Source: Laedolimicola sp934402125
GTDB taxonomy: Bacteria > Bacillota > Clostridia > Lachnospirales > Lachnospiraceae
Length of the DNA stretch: 64,000 nt
Direction: 5' to 3'
Assembly: GCF_052065835.1 (NCBI RefSeq)
Contig: NZ_JBQHTG010000001.1
Coordinates: 558,001-622,000 of the forward strand
Positions 9,121-16,924 of the stretch are shown in pieces. Each line of letters starts with the position of its first letter. Position 1 is the stretch's first letter. The notes under the pieces are model-generated. The model was not told the DNA's origin, made no database searches, and saw only the letters and a list, made by a program, of their open reading frames with translations. A program made the position numbers and the translations under genes.

Positions 9121-10458
9121 ATGAGTACGTCGTTAAATCAGCATTTCACGCCCTGGGCGCTTTTAAAATTCGCGTTTCCGTCCATCATTATGATGATCTT
9201 CATGTCCCTCTACACCATTGTGGACGGCATTTTTATCTCACGTTTCCTGGGAAGCAACGCCCTGTCTTCCCTGAATATTGTATTTCCAGTCATCAATGTG
9301 GTCATCGCCATCGCCACCATGCTGGGCACCGGCGGCAACGCCATCATCAGTAAATATCTGGGAGAAGGGCGGAGCAGGGACGCCCGGGAATGCCTGACCC
9401 AGTTTACCGTCATCGGTCTGGCCGTCAGCCTGCTGCTTCTGATGCTGACCCAGATCTTTCTGACGCCCCTCTGCCGCATCCTGGGATCCACAGACGTCCT
9501 GCTTGCAGACTGCAGGGCTTATCTGTCGGTGTCTCTGATGTTCGCTCCGGCCTGCATGCTTCAGACCCTGTTCCAGTCCTATCTGGTGACAGCCGGTATG
9601 CCTGCCCTGGGTCTTTTTCTGACTATCGGTGCCGGAATCCTGAACGCGGTTCTGGACTATGTCCTGATCCTGGTTTTCCCCATGGGAATCGCCGGAGCTG
9701 CCATTGCCACCGGTATCGGCCAATCCGTTCCGGCTGTGGCCGGGCTCTTTTACTTCCTGCTTTCCCGGAAAGACCTGTACTTTACCCGGTTCCGGCTGCA
9801 TCCGAAAGAGCTGTTCATGGCCTGCTATAACGGTTCCTCCGAAATGGTTACCCAGCTCTCCAACGCGATCATTACCTTCCTGTTCAACCTGATCATGCTG
9901 GATCTGGCCGGGGAAAATGGCGTAGCCGCCATTACGATCCTGCTCTATGGGCAGTTCCTGTTCAACGGCTTTTATCTGGGCTTTTCCATCGGCATCAGCC
10001 CCATCGTAGGTTTCCAGTACGGAGCCGGGAACCGGAAGCAGCTTCGCAGTATCTACCGGACCTCGTTTCTCTTTGTGCTGGCTTCCTCCGTGGTCCTGAC
10101 CGTAATTGCCATTATCTCCTCCACGCCTCTGGTCTCTGTCTTTACCAGAGATCCTAAGACCTTTACGCTTGCCGACGCGGGCTTTCGGATTTTTGCCTTC
10201 AACTTTCTGTTCAGCGGCTTTAACATCGCCTCCTCCGGCTTCTTTACCGCCCTGTCCAACGGCCGGGTATCCGCGATCATCTCGTTCCTGCGGACTCTGG
10301 TATTCATCGTGCTGTCCCTGCTCACTCTGCCCCGGTTTTTCGGAATAACCGGAGCCTGGCTGGCTATTCCCGTGGCGGAATTTCTGACTCTGGTACTGGC
10401 CCTGCGGCTGCACCGGACTTACTTTATCCGTCCCGGCGCAAAAAATTATCTGCTGTAA
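9121..10458 (+). CDS. MATE family multidrug/metabolite efflux transporter
   Basis: A Na+- or H+-coupled exporter. The 445 residues carry about twelve membrane helices in two related halves. Typical MATE features are the early LKFAFPSIIMMIFMSLY segment, the 'DGIFISRFLG' loop and the mid-protein 'GAGILNAVLDYVLI' element. The start at 9121 (MSTSLNQHF) is chosen because AAAGGAG sits 6 bases upstream; the longer frame from 9103 lacks one. The gene stands alone, divergent from lplA, and ends at a strong bidirectional terminator. The substrate cannot be told from sequence. Confidence 0.9.
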   Translation: MSTSLNQHFTPWALLKFAFPSIIMMIFMSLYTIVDGIFISRFLGSNALSSLNIVFPVINVVIAIATMLGTGGNAIISKYLGEGRSRDARECLTQFTVIGLAVSLLLLMLTQIFLTPLCRILGSTDVLLADCRAYLSVSLMFAPACMLQTLFQSYLVTAGMPALGLFLTIGAGILNAVLDYVLILVFPMGIAGAAIATGIGQSVPAVAGLFYFLLSRKDLYFTRFRLHPKELFMACYNGSSEMVTQLSNAIITFLFNLIMLDLAGENGVAAITILLYGQFLFNGFYLGFSIGISPIVGFQYGAGNRKQLRSIYRTSFLFVLASSVVLTVIAIISSTPLVSVFTRDPKTFTLADAGFRIFAFNFLFSGFNIASSGFFTALSNGRVSAIISFLRTLVFIVLSLLTLPRFFGITGAWLAIPVAEFLTLVLALRLHRTYFIRPGAKNYLL

Positions 10459-10474
10459 TCCAATACGTCTTTCA

Positions 10475-10510
10475 AAAATAGGGCGTCCCGATAGTGGGAC
10501 GCCCTATTTT
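10475..10510. terminator. Bidirectional intrinsic terminator
   Basis: A 15-bp perfect stem (AAAATAGGGCGTCCC with its complement) around a short loop, with T-runs on both sides. It serves the convergent MATE and dehydrogenase E1 genes. Confidence 0.9.
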
Positions 10511-10548
10511 ATTCATTCTCTCTTACCTTTTATTTGCCTGTCTGTGAA

Positions 10549-13029
10549 TTATACACCCAGCTTCAGCTTTCTGATTTCCTCTTCTGCTGTCATATTGGTT
10601 ACCGGCTTGTAATCCTTAAGCGGCATAATCTTCTCGTTGATGGCATCCAGGATCCACTCCTTCTGCGGGAAGAAGTACTTGTCGTACTCAAACGGAGGTG
10701 TAATCCAGTTCTGAGCGCCAACGATTGCAGGCGGTGCATCCAGATAATCAAATGCCAGTGTGGTAATGTTCTTAGCCACATCGTCCAGGAAGCTTCCTCT
10801 TGCGCAGGCGTCAGAAGCCAGAACCACCTTGCCTGTCTTCTTTACAGATTCAAGAATCTTGGTGTAGTCAAGCGGTACCAGGCTGTGCAGGTTGATAAGC
10901 TCTGCAGAGATACCATATTTCTCCTTCAGTTCCTTCACTGCGTCGTATGCGCGGTACAGAGTAGCGCCGACAGTCAGGATAGTAACATCAGATCCCTCTG
11001 TAATGATATCTACATCACCCATGGTGATTTCGTACTCTTCCTTCGGAACGCCGCCCTCGTGGAACTTCTCTCCTACGTCGTAGATTCTCTGGCTCTCAAA
11101 GAATACAACCGGGTCAGTTCCGTTCAGTGCTGCCTGCATCAGACCCTTTGCTTCATACGGGGTAGCCGGGAAGCAAACCTTCAGTCCCGGTACATGAGCA
11201 CACATAGCGGTCCAGTCCTGAGAGTGCTGAGCGCCGTACTTGGATCCTACAGATACACGAAGAATCAGCGGCATCTTCAGAATTCCGGCACTCATAGCCT
11301 GCCATTTTGCCATCTGGTTGAAGATCTCGTCACCGCAGCATCCGATGAAATCGCCGTACATCAGCTCGATGACAGCGCGGCCGCCGCACATGGTATAGCC
11401 TACGCCGGTACCCACGATAGCAGACTCGGAAATCGGGGAGTTAAACAATCTGGAGTAAGGAATCACATCGGTAAATCCTCTGTATACGGCAAACGCGCCG
11501 CCCCAGTCACGAACATCCTCGCCGTAAGCGATGAGTGTCGGGTCTTCATAATATTTATTGAACATGGGCTCGAAGATAGCGTCACGGATATTGTAACGCT
11601 TCATGGAGCTTACTTCTGTACCATCGATATAGTGTGTACGAACCTTCTTCTGGATATCGTTGTAACGCTTGCAGTTCTCCTTCGGTCCCATTACAGACGG
11701 CTCTCTGGTGGTATCCATGCTGCGCTGATGTCCGTTGTTCAGCATCAGGCGCTCTACGATAGCCGGATCCTTGTCAAAGTCAAGGTACGGAGAAGCATCC
11801 TTGTCTGCTGCCAGACGGCAGATACGAGCCATTCTTTCCTTGGTCTTTGCCCAGATATCGTCAAACTCGCTGTCCTCAGCAATACCTGCGTCTACGATAG
11901 CCTTACGGAAGGTGATGAGCGGATCCTGTGCTCTCCATGCCTCAATCTCCTCTTTGGTACGGTACGCGTTCTGGTCGGATGTGGAATGTCCGAGCAGACG
12001 GTATGTAACAACATCCAGGAATACCGGGCCTTCGCCGCTCTTAACCAGCGGAAGCTTTCTTCTGTACGCGTCGATAACTGCCAGCGGATTGTATCCGTCT
12101 ACACGCTCTGCGTGAAGCTGGCTCTCGGTTACGCCTGCACCCATACGTGCCAGCTCGCCATAGCCCATGGTCTCGCCGCAGGTTTGTCCACCCATACCAT
12201 AGGAGTTATTGTTGATGTTGAAGATCAGCGGCAGGCCGCCCTTCTTTCCTTCCTCCCACAGCGTACGGTACTGATCCATTGTTGCAAAGGAAAGAGCCTC
12301 CCACACGGGACCACGTCCCATGGAGCCGTCTCCCAGGTTTGCTACTACAACGCCGTCCTTGTCATTACATTTCTTAAACAGGGATGCTCCTGTCGCAATG
12401 GTTGCGGAACCGCCTACCAGCGCATTGTTCGGGTAGATACCGAAGGGCAGGAAGAACGCATGCATGGAACCGCCAAGTCCCTTGTGGAAACCGTTCTCAC
12501 GGGCAAACAGCTCTGCCAGAGCGCCGTATACCAGGAACTCGATAGCCAGCTCTTTTACATCGCCCTCTGCCTTGCTGACTGTCTGGATTGCCTTCAGGGT
12601 TTTGCCGTCGAAGAAGTTCTCCATGGTGTCCATCAGCTCTTTATCCGAAAGCTTCTGGATACAGGAAAGTCCCTTCGCAAGAATCTCACTGTGGCTTCTG
12701 TGGCTTCCGAAGGTGAAATCCTCCTTGCCCAGCAGATAAGCCTCGCCGACTGCGGCTGCCTCCTGTCCCAGGGACAGATGAGCCGGACCCGGATAAGTAG
12801 TCTCAACGTCTGCGTATTTTGCCTGTGTCTTAATCTGGTTCAGCATATCCTCGAACTCACGGCAGATACTCATATCGCGGTAGATACGAAGCAGGTCTTC
12901 TTTGGTATAGTTACCTTCCTCTACCTCTTCCTTTACACTTTTTTTGTATACATTGATCGGAATGTCTTTAAATGTGATTTTTCCTTCCGCACGCATTTTG
13001 TCCGGATCTACATATAATGACTTTGGCAT
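10549..13029 (-). CDS. 2-oxoacid (pyruvate/acetoin-type) dehydrogenase E1, alpha and beta subunits fused
   Basis: Thiamine-diphosphate-dependent decarboxylase that passes an acyl group to the lipoyl E2. The 826 residues hold an E1-alpha part (about 40-440) with the ThDP motif GDGSMGRGP ... NINNNS (233-275). An E1-beta part follows, starting near residue 476 (MKRYNIRDAIFEPM) with GEDV at 503-506. The subunits are usually separate polypeptides, so this is a natural fusion joined by about 35 residues. It lies 141 bp downstream of the E2 gene on the same strand. Pyruvate is the most likely substrate, but acetoin or a branched-chain keto acid cannot be excluded. The ATG at 13029 follows AAAAAAGGAGAAAAAAC. 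Confidence 0.93.
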   Translation of the reverse strand: MPKSLYVDPDKMRAEGKITFKDIPINVYKKSVKEEVEEGNYTKEDLLRIYRDMSICREFEDMLNQIKTQAKYADVETTYPGPAHLSLGQEAAAVGEAYLLGKEDFTFGSHRSHSEILAKGLSCIQKLSDKELMDTMENFFDGKTLKAIQTVSKAEGDVKELAIEFLVYGALAELFARENGFHKGLGGSMHAFFLPFGIYPNNALVGGSATIATGASLFKKCNDKDGVVVANLGDGSMGRGPVWEALSFATMDQYRTLWEEGKKGGLPLIFNINNNSYGMGGQTCGETMGYGELARMGAGVTESQLHAERVDGYNPLAVIDAYRRKLPLVKSGEGPVFLDVVTYRLLGHSTSDQNAYRTKEEIEAWRAQDPLITFRKAIVDAGIAEDSEFDDIWAKTKERMARICRLAADKDASPYLDFDKDPAIVERLMLNNGHQRSMDTTREPSVMGPKENCKRYNDIQKKVRTHYIDGTEVSSMKRYNIRDAIFEPMFNKYYEDPTLIAYGEDVRDWGGAFAVYRGFTDVIPYSRLFNSPISESAIVGTGVGYTMCGGRAVIELMYGDFIGCCGDEIFNQMAKWQAMSAGILKMPLILRVSVGSKYGAQHSQDWTAMCAHVPGLKVCFPATPYEAKGLMQAALNGTDPVVFFESQRIYDVGEKFHEGGVPKEEYEITMGDVDIITEGSDVTILTVGATLYRAYDAVKELKEKYGISAELINLHSLVPLDYTKILESVKKTGKVVLASDACARGSFLDDVAKNITTLAFDYLDAPPAIVGAQNWITPPFEYDKYFFPQKEWILDAINEKIMPLKDYKPVTNMTAEEEIRKLKLGV

Positions 13030-13115
13030 GTTTTTTCTCCTTTTTTGATTTTGTTAAGTTCTATATTATTCAGCTTCCGCTGAACAGTATCTTTCCTGCC
13101 TGCCCTTATGGCAGT

Positions 13116-13147
13116 AGCCGAGGGCGGGGTTGGTGTCGCCCCCGGCT
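13116..13147 (-). other. GC-rich hairpin between E2 and E1 genes
   Basis: An 11-bp stem (AGCCG.GGGCG arms, one A-C mismatch) with no T-run on the minus strand. It is more likely a processing or mRNA-stability element setting the E2:E1 ratio than a terminator. Confidence 0.45.
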
Positions 13148-13170
13148 TTGAAAGTTGGTTGGCTTTTTTA

Positions 13171-15165
13171 TTATTTCATCATCAGAAGTGAGAAGTTCTC
13201 AAGCGCTCCGCACAGCTCCTTCACGAAGCGTGACGCCGGGGAACCGTCTACGGCTCTGTGGTCGTAGGTCAGACACAGCCCCATCGCCTGGTAGGGCTTG
13301 ATCTCTCCGTTGACTTCCTTGATGCGGGTCGTGGTTCCGCATACGCCCAGGATACCTACCTGAGGCGGATTTACAATAGGTGTAAACATCTCTACGCCCA
13401 GGGAACCTACGTTGGATACGGTAAAGGTCGCTCCGGAAAGCATATCCGGCGTTGCCTTGCCCTCCTGGCAAAGCTTTGCCAGACGTTTTGCCTCTGTGCT
13501 GATCTCTGCCAGACTCATCTGATCCGCATTGAAAATGGTCGGTACAAACAGTCCCTTGGGTGTATCCACTGCCATTCCCAGATGTACGTGATGATACTGA
13601 CGGAGCATATTTTCCTGAGGCATGGTCGCGTTCAGATCCGGATGGTGCAGAAGGATTCTGGATACCGCGAACAGTACCATATCATTCAGTGTAATATTCG
13701 GCATACCCATGGTCTCGCCGTTGGCTTTGATCTGCTTTCTCAGTGCCAGCAGTGCGGACGCGTCAAAGGAATGATAATGGGTCAGCTGAGCCATGGTGCT
13801 TAAGGACTTCATCATGCCCTTTGCGGTCGCCTTTCTCACGCCGGAGAACTTCACATCGGTGTACTCTGCTCCATCTGCTGCAGGCGCTGCCGCCGGTGCT
13901 GCCTTCGGAGCCGGTGCTTCTGCTGCCGGTGCCGGTGCTGCCGCTACCGCGGGAGCAGGTGCCGGTGCGCTTGCCGCATACTTCTTCACATCGACCTCCA
14001 TCACTCTTCCGTGAGCGCCTGTGCCGGTAGCTGCGGTAGCGTCTACGCCAAGCTCTGCCGCTGCCTTTCTGGCTCTCGGGGATACCTTTGCGTCCGGGTT
14101 GGCCGGGCCGTTTGACGCTGCTACAGGCGCTGCCGCGGGAGCAGGTGCCGGTGCTGCTGCCGGTGCTGCAGGCGCTGCCGCCGGTGCGGTACCTTCCTTC
14201 AGACCCTCGATGCTGTCGCCCGGCTGTCCTACCGCGCAGACATTTACAAGCACGGGTACTTCGTCGCCGTCGCCATAGAAAATCTTGAGCAAGGTTCCTG
14301 CCGCTGTGGACTCGCACTCGAAGGACGCCTTATCTGTTTCATATGTAAAGAGAACATCGCCTACATTGACCTGATCTCCCTCTTTCTTCAGCCACTCGGT
14401 AATCACGCATTCCTCTACGGTGATTCCTGCCTTCGGCATCAGGACTCCCTGTGCCATATGGGCTCCGCCTGCCGGTGCTGCCGCCGGTGCGGGCGCTGCT
14501 GCCGGTGCTGCTGCTTCTGCCGCAGGTGCCGCTGCAGGCGCGGTACCCTCCTTCAGGCCTTCGATGCTGTCTCCCGGCTGTCCGATTGCGCAGACATTCA
14601 CCAGTACCGGTACCTCATCGCCATCCTGATAGAAGATCTTCAGAAGCTGTCCTGCCGCTGTAGACTCGCACTCGAAGGACGCCTTATCTGTTTCATATGT
14701 AAAGAGAACATCGCCTACATTGACCTGATCTCCCTCTTTCTTCAGCCACTCAGTAATCACGCACTCCTCTACGGTGATTCCCGCCTTCGGCATCAGGACT
14801 CCCTGTGCCATATGGGCTCCGCCTGCCGGTGCTGCCGCCGGTGCGGGCGCTGCTGCCGGAGCCGATGCCTCTGCTGCCGGTGCTGCAGGCGCTGCTCCTC
14901 CATCCTTAATTCCGGAAATATCGTCTCCCGGCTGTCCGATTGCACAGACATTGACCAGTACCGGTACCTCATCTCCATCCTGATAGAAGATCTCCAGTAA
15001 TTCTCCTTCTGCTGTGGACTCGCACTCAAAGGACGCCTTATCCGTCTCATAGGTGAAAAGAACGTCGCCTACATTGACGTGGTCGCCCTTCTTCTTCAGC
15101 CATTCCGTAATCACACATTCCTCTACGGTGATTCCCGCTTTTGGCATTAATACGCCTACTGCCAT
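13171..15165 (-). CDS. Dihydrolipoamide acyltransferase (E2) with three lipoyl domains
   Basis: Core of the 2-oxoacid dehydrogenase complex. The 664 residues, from ATG 15165 (MAVGVLMPKAG, preceded by GGAGGGTAAAAAC), contain three lipoyl domains each with ETDKASFE. The lipoyl lysines are K43, K161 and K279, exactly 118 residues apart. Ala/Pro linkers separate the domains. A peripheral-subunit-binding domain follows (about 360-396, SPRARKAAAELGVD ... GTGAHGRV). The C-terminal catalytic domain carries DHRAVDG. Three lipoyl domains are found in E. coli AceF, but most Gram-positive E2s have one or two. The E3 that should bind the subunit-binding domain is not in this window. Confidence 0.94.
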   Translation of the reverse strand: MAVGVLMPKAGITVEECVITEWLKKKGDHVNVGDVLFTYETDKASFECESTAEGELLEIFYQDGDEVPVLVNVCAIGQPGDDISGIKDGGAAPAAPAAEASAPAAAPAPAAAPAGGAHMAQGVLMPKAGITVEECVITEWLKKEGDQVNVGDVLFTYETDKASFECESTAAGQLLKIFYQDGDEVPVLVNVCAIGQPGDSIEGLKEGTAPAAAPAAEAAAPAAAPAPAAAPAGGAHMAQGVLMPKAGITVEECVITEWLKKEGDQVNVGDVLFTYETDKASFECESTAAGTLLKIFYGDGDEVPVLVNVCAVGQPGDSIEGLKEGTAPAAAPAAPAAAPAPAPAAAPVAASNGPANPDAKVSPRARKAAAELGVDATAATGTGAHGRVMEVDVKKYAASAPAPAPAVAAAPAPAAEAPAPKAAPAAAPAADGAEYTDVKFSGVRKATAKGMMKSLSTMAQLTHYHSFDASALLALRKQIKANGETMGMPNITLNDMVLFAVSRILLHHPDLNATMPQENMLRQYHHVHLGMAVDTPKGLFVPTIFNADQMSLAEISTEAKRLAKLCQEGKATPDMLSGATFTVSNVGSLGVEMFTPIVNPPQVGILGVCGTTTRIKEVNGEIKPYQAMGLCLTYDHRAVDGSPASRFVKELCGALENFSLLMMK
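14185..15165 (-). repeat. Three direct repeats of 354 bp encoding lipoyl domains
   Basis: Repeat 1 spans 15165-14812, repeat 2 spans 14811-14458, and repeat 3 starts at 14457 with its lipoyl part ending near 14185. Units 2 and 3 are almost identical at DNA level, and unit 1 differs modestly. The spacing is exactly 118 codons. Recent duplication or ongoing gene conversion is implied. The region is a likely site for copy-number change or assembly collapse. Confidence 0.9.
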
Positions 15166-15230
15166 GTTTTTACCCTCCATTATAATTCCTATATAGTTCC
15201 ATTTTATTGCTCACATTTTCAGGATTCTGT

Positions 15231-15989
15231 CTACAGAATCTGGGTTCCGGACTTTTCCGCCCGTTCCCTTATGGATGCCGGAAGTTCTCCATCGGTAATG
15301 ATATAATCCACATCTTCCACATTTCCAAAAGTGTAGGGAAGAATCTTTCCACATTTGGAGCTGTCCATCAGGATTACCTTCTTTCCGGCCCGCTCCAGCA
15401 TAAGCCGTTTGACTAACATCTCATCCTCTTTACCGCAGGTAAAACCACCCTTGTCCGCATAACCGGATACTCCGATGAACGCCAGCGCGATATTGATCCC
15501 GCCAAGCATCTGCAGGGTACTCTGCCCTGAGACTGCCTGGTTCAGCCTGTTCAGTGTTCCGCAGCACATATGAATCGTCGGTGCGGACAGCCTGGATAAT
15601 TCAATGGCCACATTGGGGGCCGTCGTAAAAATGTTCAGATCCATGTCCGGCAGCATCTGCGCCAGGGCGATACTTGAGGTTCCCGCGTCCATAAAAATGG
15701 CGCTTCCCGGTTCAATCAGCTTCAATGCCTTTTTCGCCATCTCGCGCTTTGCTTTCATGTTCGTCTGCATCCGCGCTTCCAGCTTAACCTCTGTGGGACT
15801 CAAACCCTGCACCACTGCAATTGCGCCTCCACGGCTTCTGGTAATCAGGCCTTCCTTCTCCAGCTTTTCCAAATCCCGGTGGATGGTCATCAGACTGACC
15901 TCCGGATAAAGAGCCCCCAGCTCCTTTACGGTAACAGCGCCCTTCTCCTGGATATATTTTCCTATACTCTCTTTTCTGAGTAAATTCAT
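15231..15989 (-). CDS. DeoR/GlpR family transcriptional regulator
   Basis: A 252-residue regulator: N-terminal winged helix (about 1-57, with the DeoR signature VSLMTIHRDLEKLEKEGLITRSRGGA) and a C-terminal sugar-phosphate-isomerase-like sensor domain (DAGTSS and GVSGYADKGGFT). Family members bind phosphorylated metabolites, usually sugar phosphates. It is the first gene of the dehydrogenase operon, with only 65 bp to the E2 start, so a glycolytic effector controlling pyruvate dehydrogenase expression is a fair inference. Its own promoter overlaps three TGTTAT repeats, consistent with autoregulation. Confidence 0.9.
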   Translation of the reverse strand: MNLLRKESIGKYIQEKGAVTVKELGALYPEVSLMTIHRDLEKLEKEGLITRSRGGAIAVVQGLSPTEVKLEARMQTNMKAKREMAKKALKLIEPGSAIFMDAGTSSIALAQMLPDMDLNIFTTAPNVAIELSRLSAPTIHMCCGTLNRLNQAVSGQSTLQMLGGINIALAFIGVSGYADKGGFTCGKEDEMLVKRLMLERAGKKVILMDSSKCGKILPYTFGNVEDVDYIITDGELPASIRERAEKSGTQIL

Positions 15990-16035
15990 AACGATACATC
16001 CTTTGTTAAGATTTGTTACATTGATCCCGTTCTGT

Positions 16036-16071
16036 ATAACACATCATAACATTTTATAACATTTAAGTCAA
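16036..16071 (-). promoter_or_regulatory. Promoter with triple TGTTAT operator for the deoR-E2-E1 operon
   Basis: Minus-strand TTGACT (16066-16071), 17 bp, TATGAT (16043-16048). Superimposed are three TGTTAT direct repeats at 16056-16061, 16046-16051 and 16036-16041, exactly 10 bp apart, so all lie on one face of the helix. TGTTA-type sites are common for DeoR proteins; the assignment to this regulator is inference. Confidence 0.65.
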
Positions 16072-16126
16072 CGTATTTTTCACATTTTTCCTCTTTTCTT
16101 CTATAGGAAGCTTTTACTGCCGGGGC

Positions 16127-16155
16127 TTGATTTTTCAGTTAAACCATGTTATACT
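16127..16155 (+). promoter_or_regulatory. queT promoter
   Basis: TTGATT, 17 bp, TATACT. The start point should fall near 16162, giving a leader of about 115 nt. Confidence 0.75.
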
Positions 16156-16167
16156 ATCGCCTGTTGC

Positions 16168-16215
16168 AAAGCCCACAAAAACAAGGTCTTATTGGGCTTT
16201 CGCCGATTCCCGGCG
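16168..16215 (+). other. Two leader hairpins upstream of the preQ1 aptamer
   Basis: AAAGCCCA (16168-16175) pairs perfectly with TGGGCTTT (16193-16200) around a 17-nt loop. A CGCCG/CGGCG hairpin (16201-16215) follows immediately. Neither is part of the minimal class I preQ1 fold. They may be a second ligand-responsive element or a 5' stabiliser. Confidence 0.5.
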
Positions 16216-16225
16216 TTAAATGAAT

Positions 16226-16268
16226 CGAGTGTTCGTGACCTTCCACTCGTAAAACAAAACTAAAGGAG
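16226..16268 (+). ncRNA. preQ1 riboswitch, class I-like, overlapping the queT ribosome site
   Basis: A 6-bp stem CGAGTG/CACTCG (16226-16231 with 16244-16249) encloses a 12-nt loop starting TTCGTGACC. It is followed by an A-rich tail (TAAAACAAAACTAAAGG). CCTT in the loop (16239-16242) can pair with AAGG of the ribosome site (16263-16266), the H-type pseudoknot of translational preQ1-I switches. The gene behind it is queT, the usual target. The class is judged from topology rather than a covariance match. Confidence 0.62.
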
Positions 16269-16276
16269 AACTGAAT

Positions 16277-16765
16277 ATGAAAACAAACAAGGTACAGTTT
16301 ATGACCCAGGCAGCTATGATCGCTGCCATCTATGTGGTGCTCTGCGTGGTCTTCCAGCCTATCAGCTACGGACCCATCCAGACCCGGATCGCCGAGGCGC
16401 TGACGGTTCTGCCGTTCTTTACCCCGGCTGCGATTCCCGGCCTTTTCGTAGGCTGTCTGATCGCCAATCTTCTGGGCGGCGGTATCCTTCTGGATGTAAT
16501 CGCAGGAAGCGTGGCTACGCTGATCGCAGCCTTTGCCACCTACGCCCTTCGCGGCAAAAGCCGGTATCTGGCTTCCGTTCCGCCGGTTGTGGCCAATGCC
16601 CTTATCATTCCCTGGGTATTGAAATACGGCTACGGCGAGCCCTTCCCCATTCCCTTTATGATGGGAACCGTCGCTGTGGGTGAGCTTCTGACCGCTACGA
16701 TTGTGGGAACTATCCTTCTGGTAGTCCTGGACCGTTACCGGACCGCTATCTTCAAGACAGCATAA
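16277..16765 (+). CDS. queT: QueT, queuosine-precursor ECF transporter S component
   Basis: Substrate-binding membrane component for preQ1 or a related queuosine precursor, energised by a shared ECF module encoded elsewhere. The 162 residues have about five membrane helices. QueT features include the N-terminal QAAMIAAIYVVLCVVFQPIS segment and the loop GPIQTRIAEALTVLPFF. The start follows AAAGGAGAACTGAAT, which lies inside the proposed preQ1 pseudoknot, so high preQ1 should block translation. It is monocistronic, bounded by its own promoter and terminator. Confidence 0.93.
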   Translation: MKTNKVQFMTQAAMIAAIYVVLCVVFQPISYGPIQTRIAEALTVLPFFTPAAIPGLFVGCLIANLLGGGILLDVIAGSVATLIAAFATYALRGKSRYLASVPPVVANALIIPWVLKYGYGEPFPIPFMMGTVAVGELLTATIVGTILLVVLDRYRTAIFKTA

Positions 16766-16790
16766 GCTAAGGGTATCTTGAAAAACCTTC

Positions 16791-16831
16791 GAACACTTTT
16801 CTGTTGAAAGAGCAGAAAAGTGTTCTTTTTT
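16791..16831 (+). terminator. Intrinsic terminator of queT
   Basis: A 13-bp stem (GAACACTTTTCTG and its complement) followed by TTTTTTAT. Confidence 0.9.
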
Positions 16832-16861
16832 ATCAGCATTTCACCGCTTTAATCCGCTGTA

Positions 16862-16891
16862 TTGACGCATTGGTACATTGTTTGCTATGAT
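16862..16891 (+). promoter_or_regulatory. Promoter of the NSS transporter
   Basis: TTGACG, 18 bp, TATGAT, ending 33 bp before the start codon. Confidence 0.6.
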
Positions 16892-16924
16892 TATACTTAT
16901 TTAAAATAAGAGGGAGAATTTTGT

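Noticed and set aside
10534..13017. An 827-codon open frame on the plus strand.
   Set aside because: It lies wholly antisense to the E1 fusion, has no ribosome site, and its product is Cys/His-rich with no recognisable domain; it is a codon-bias shadow.
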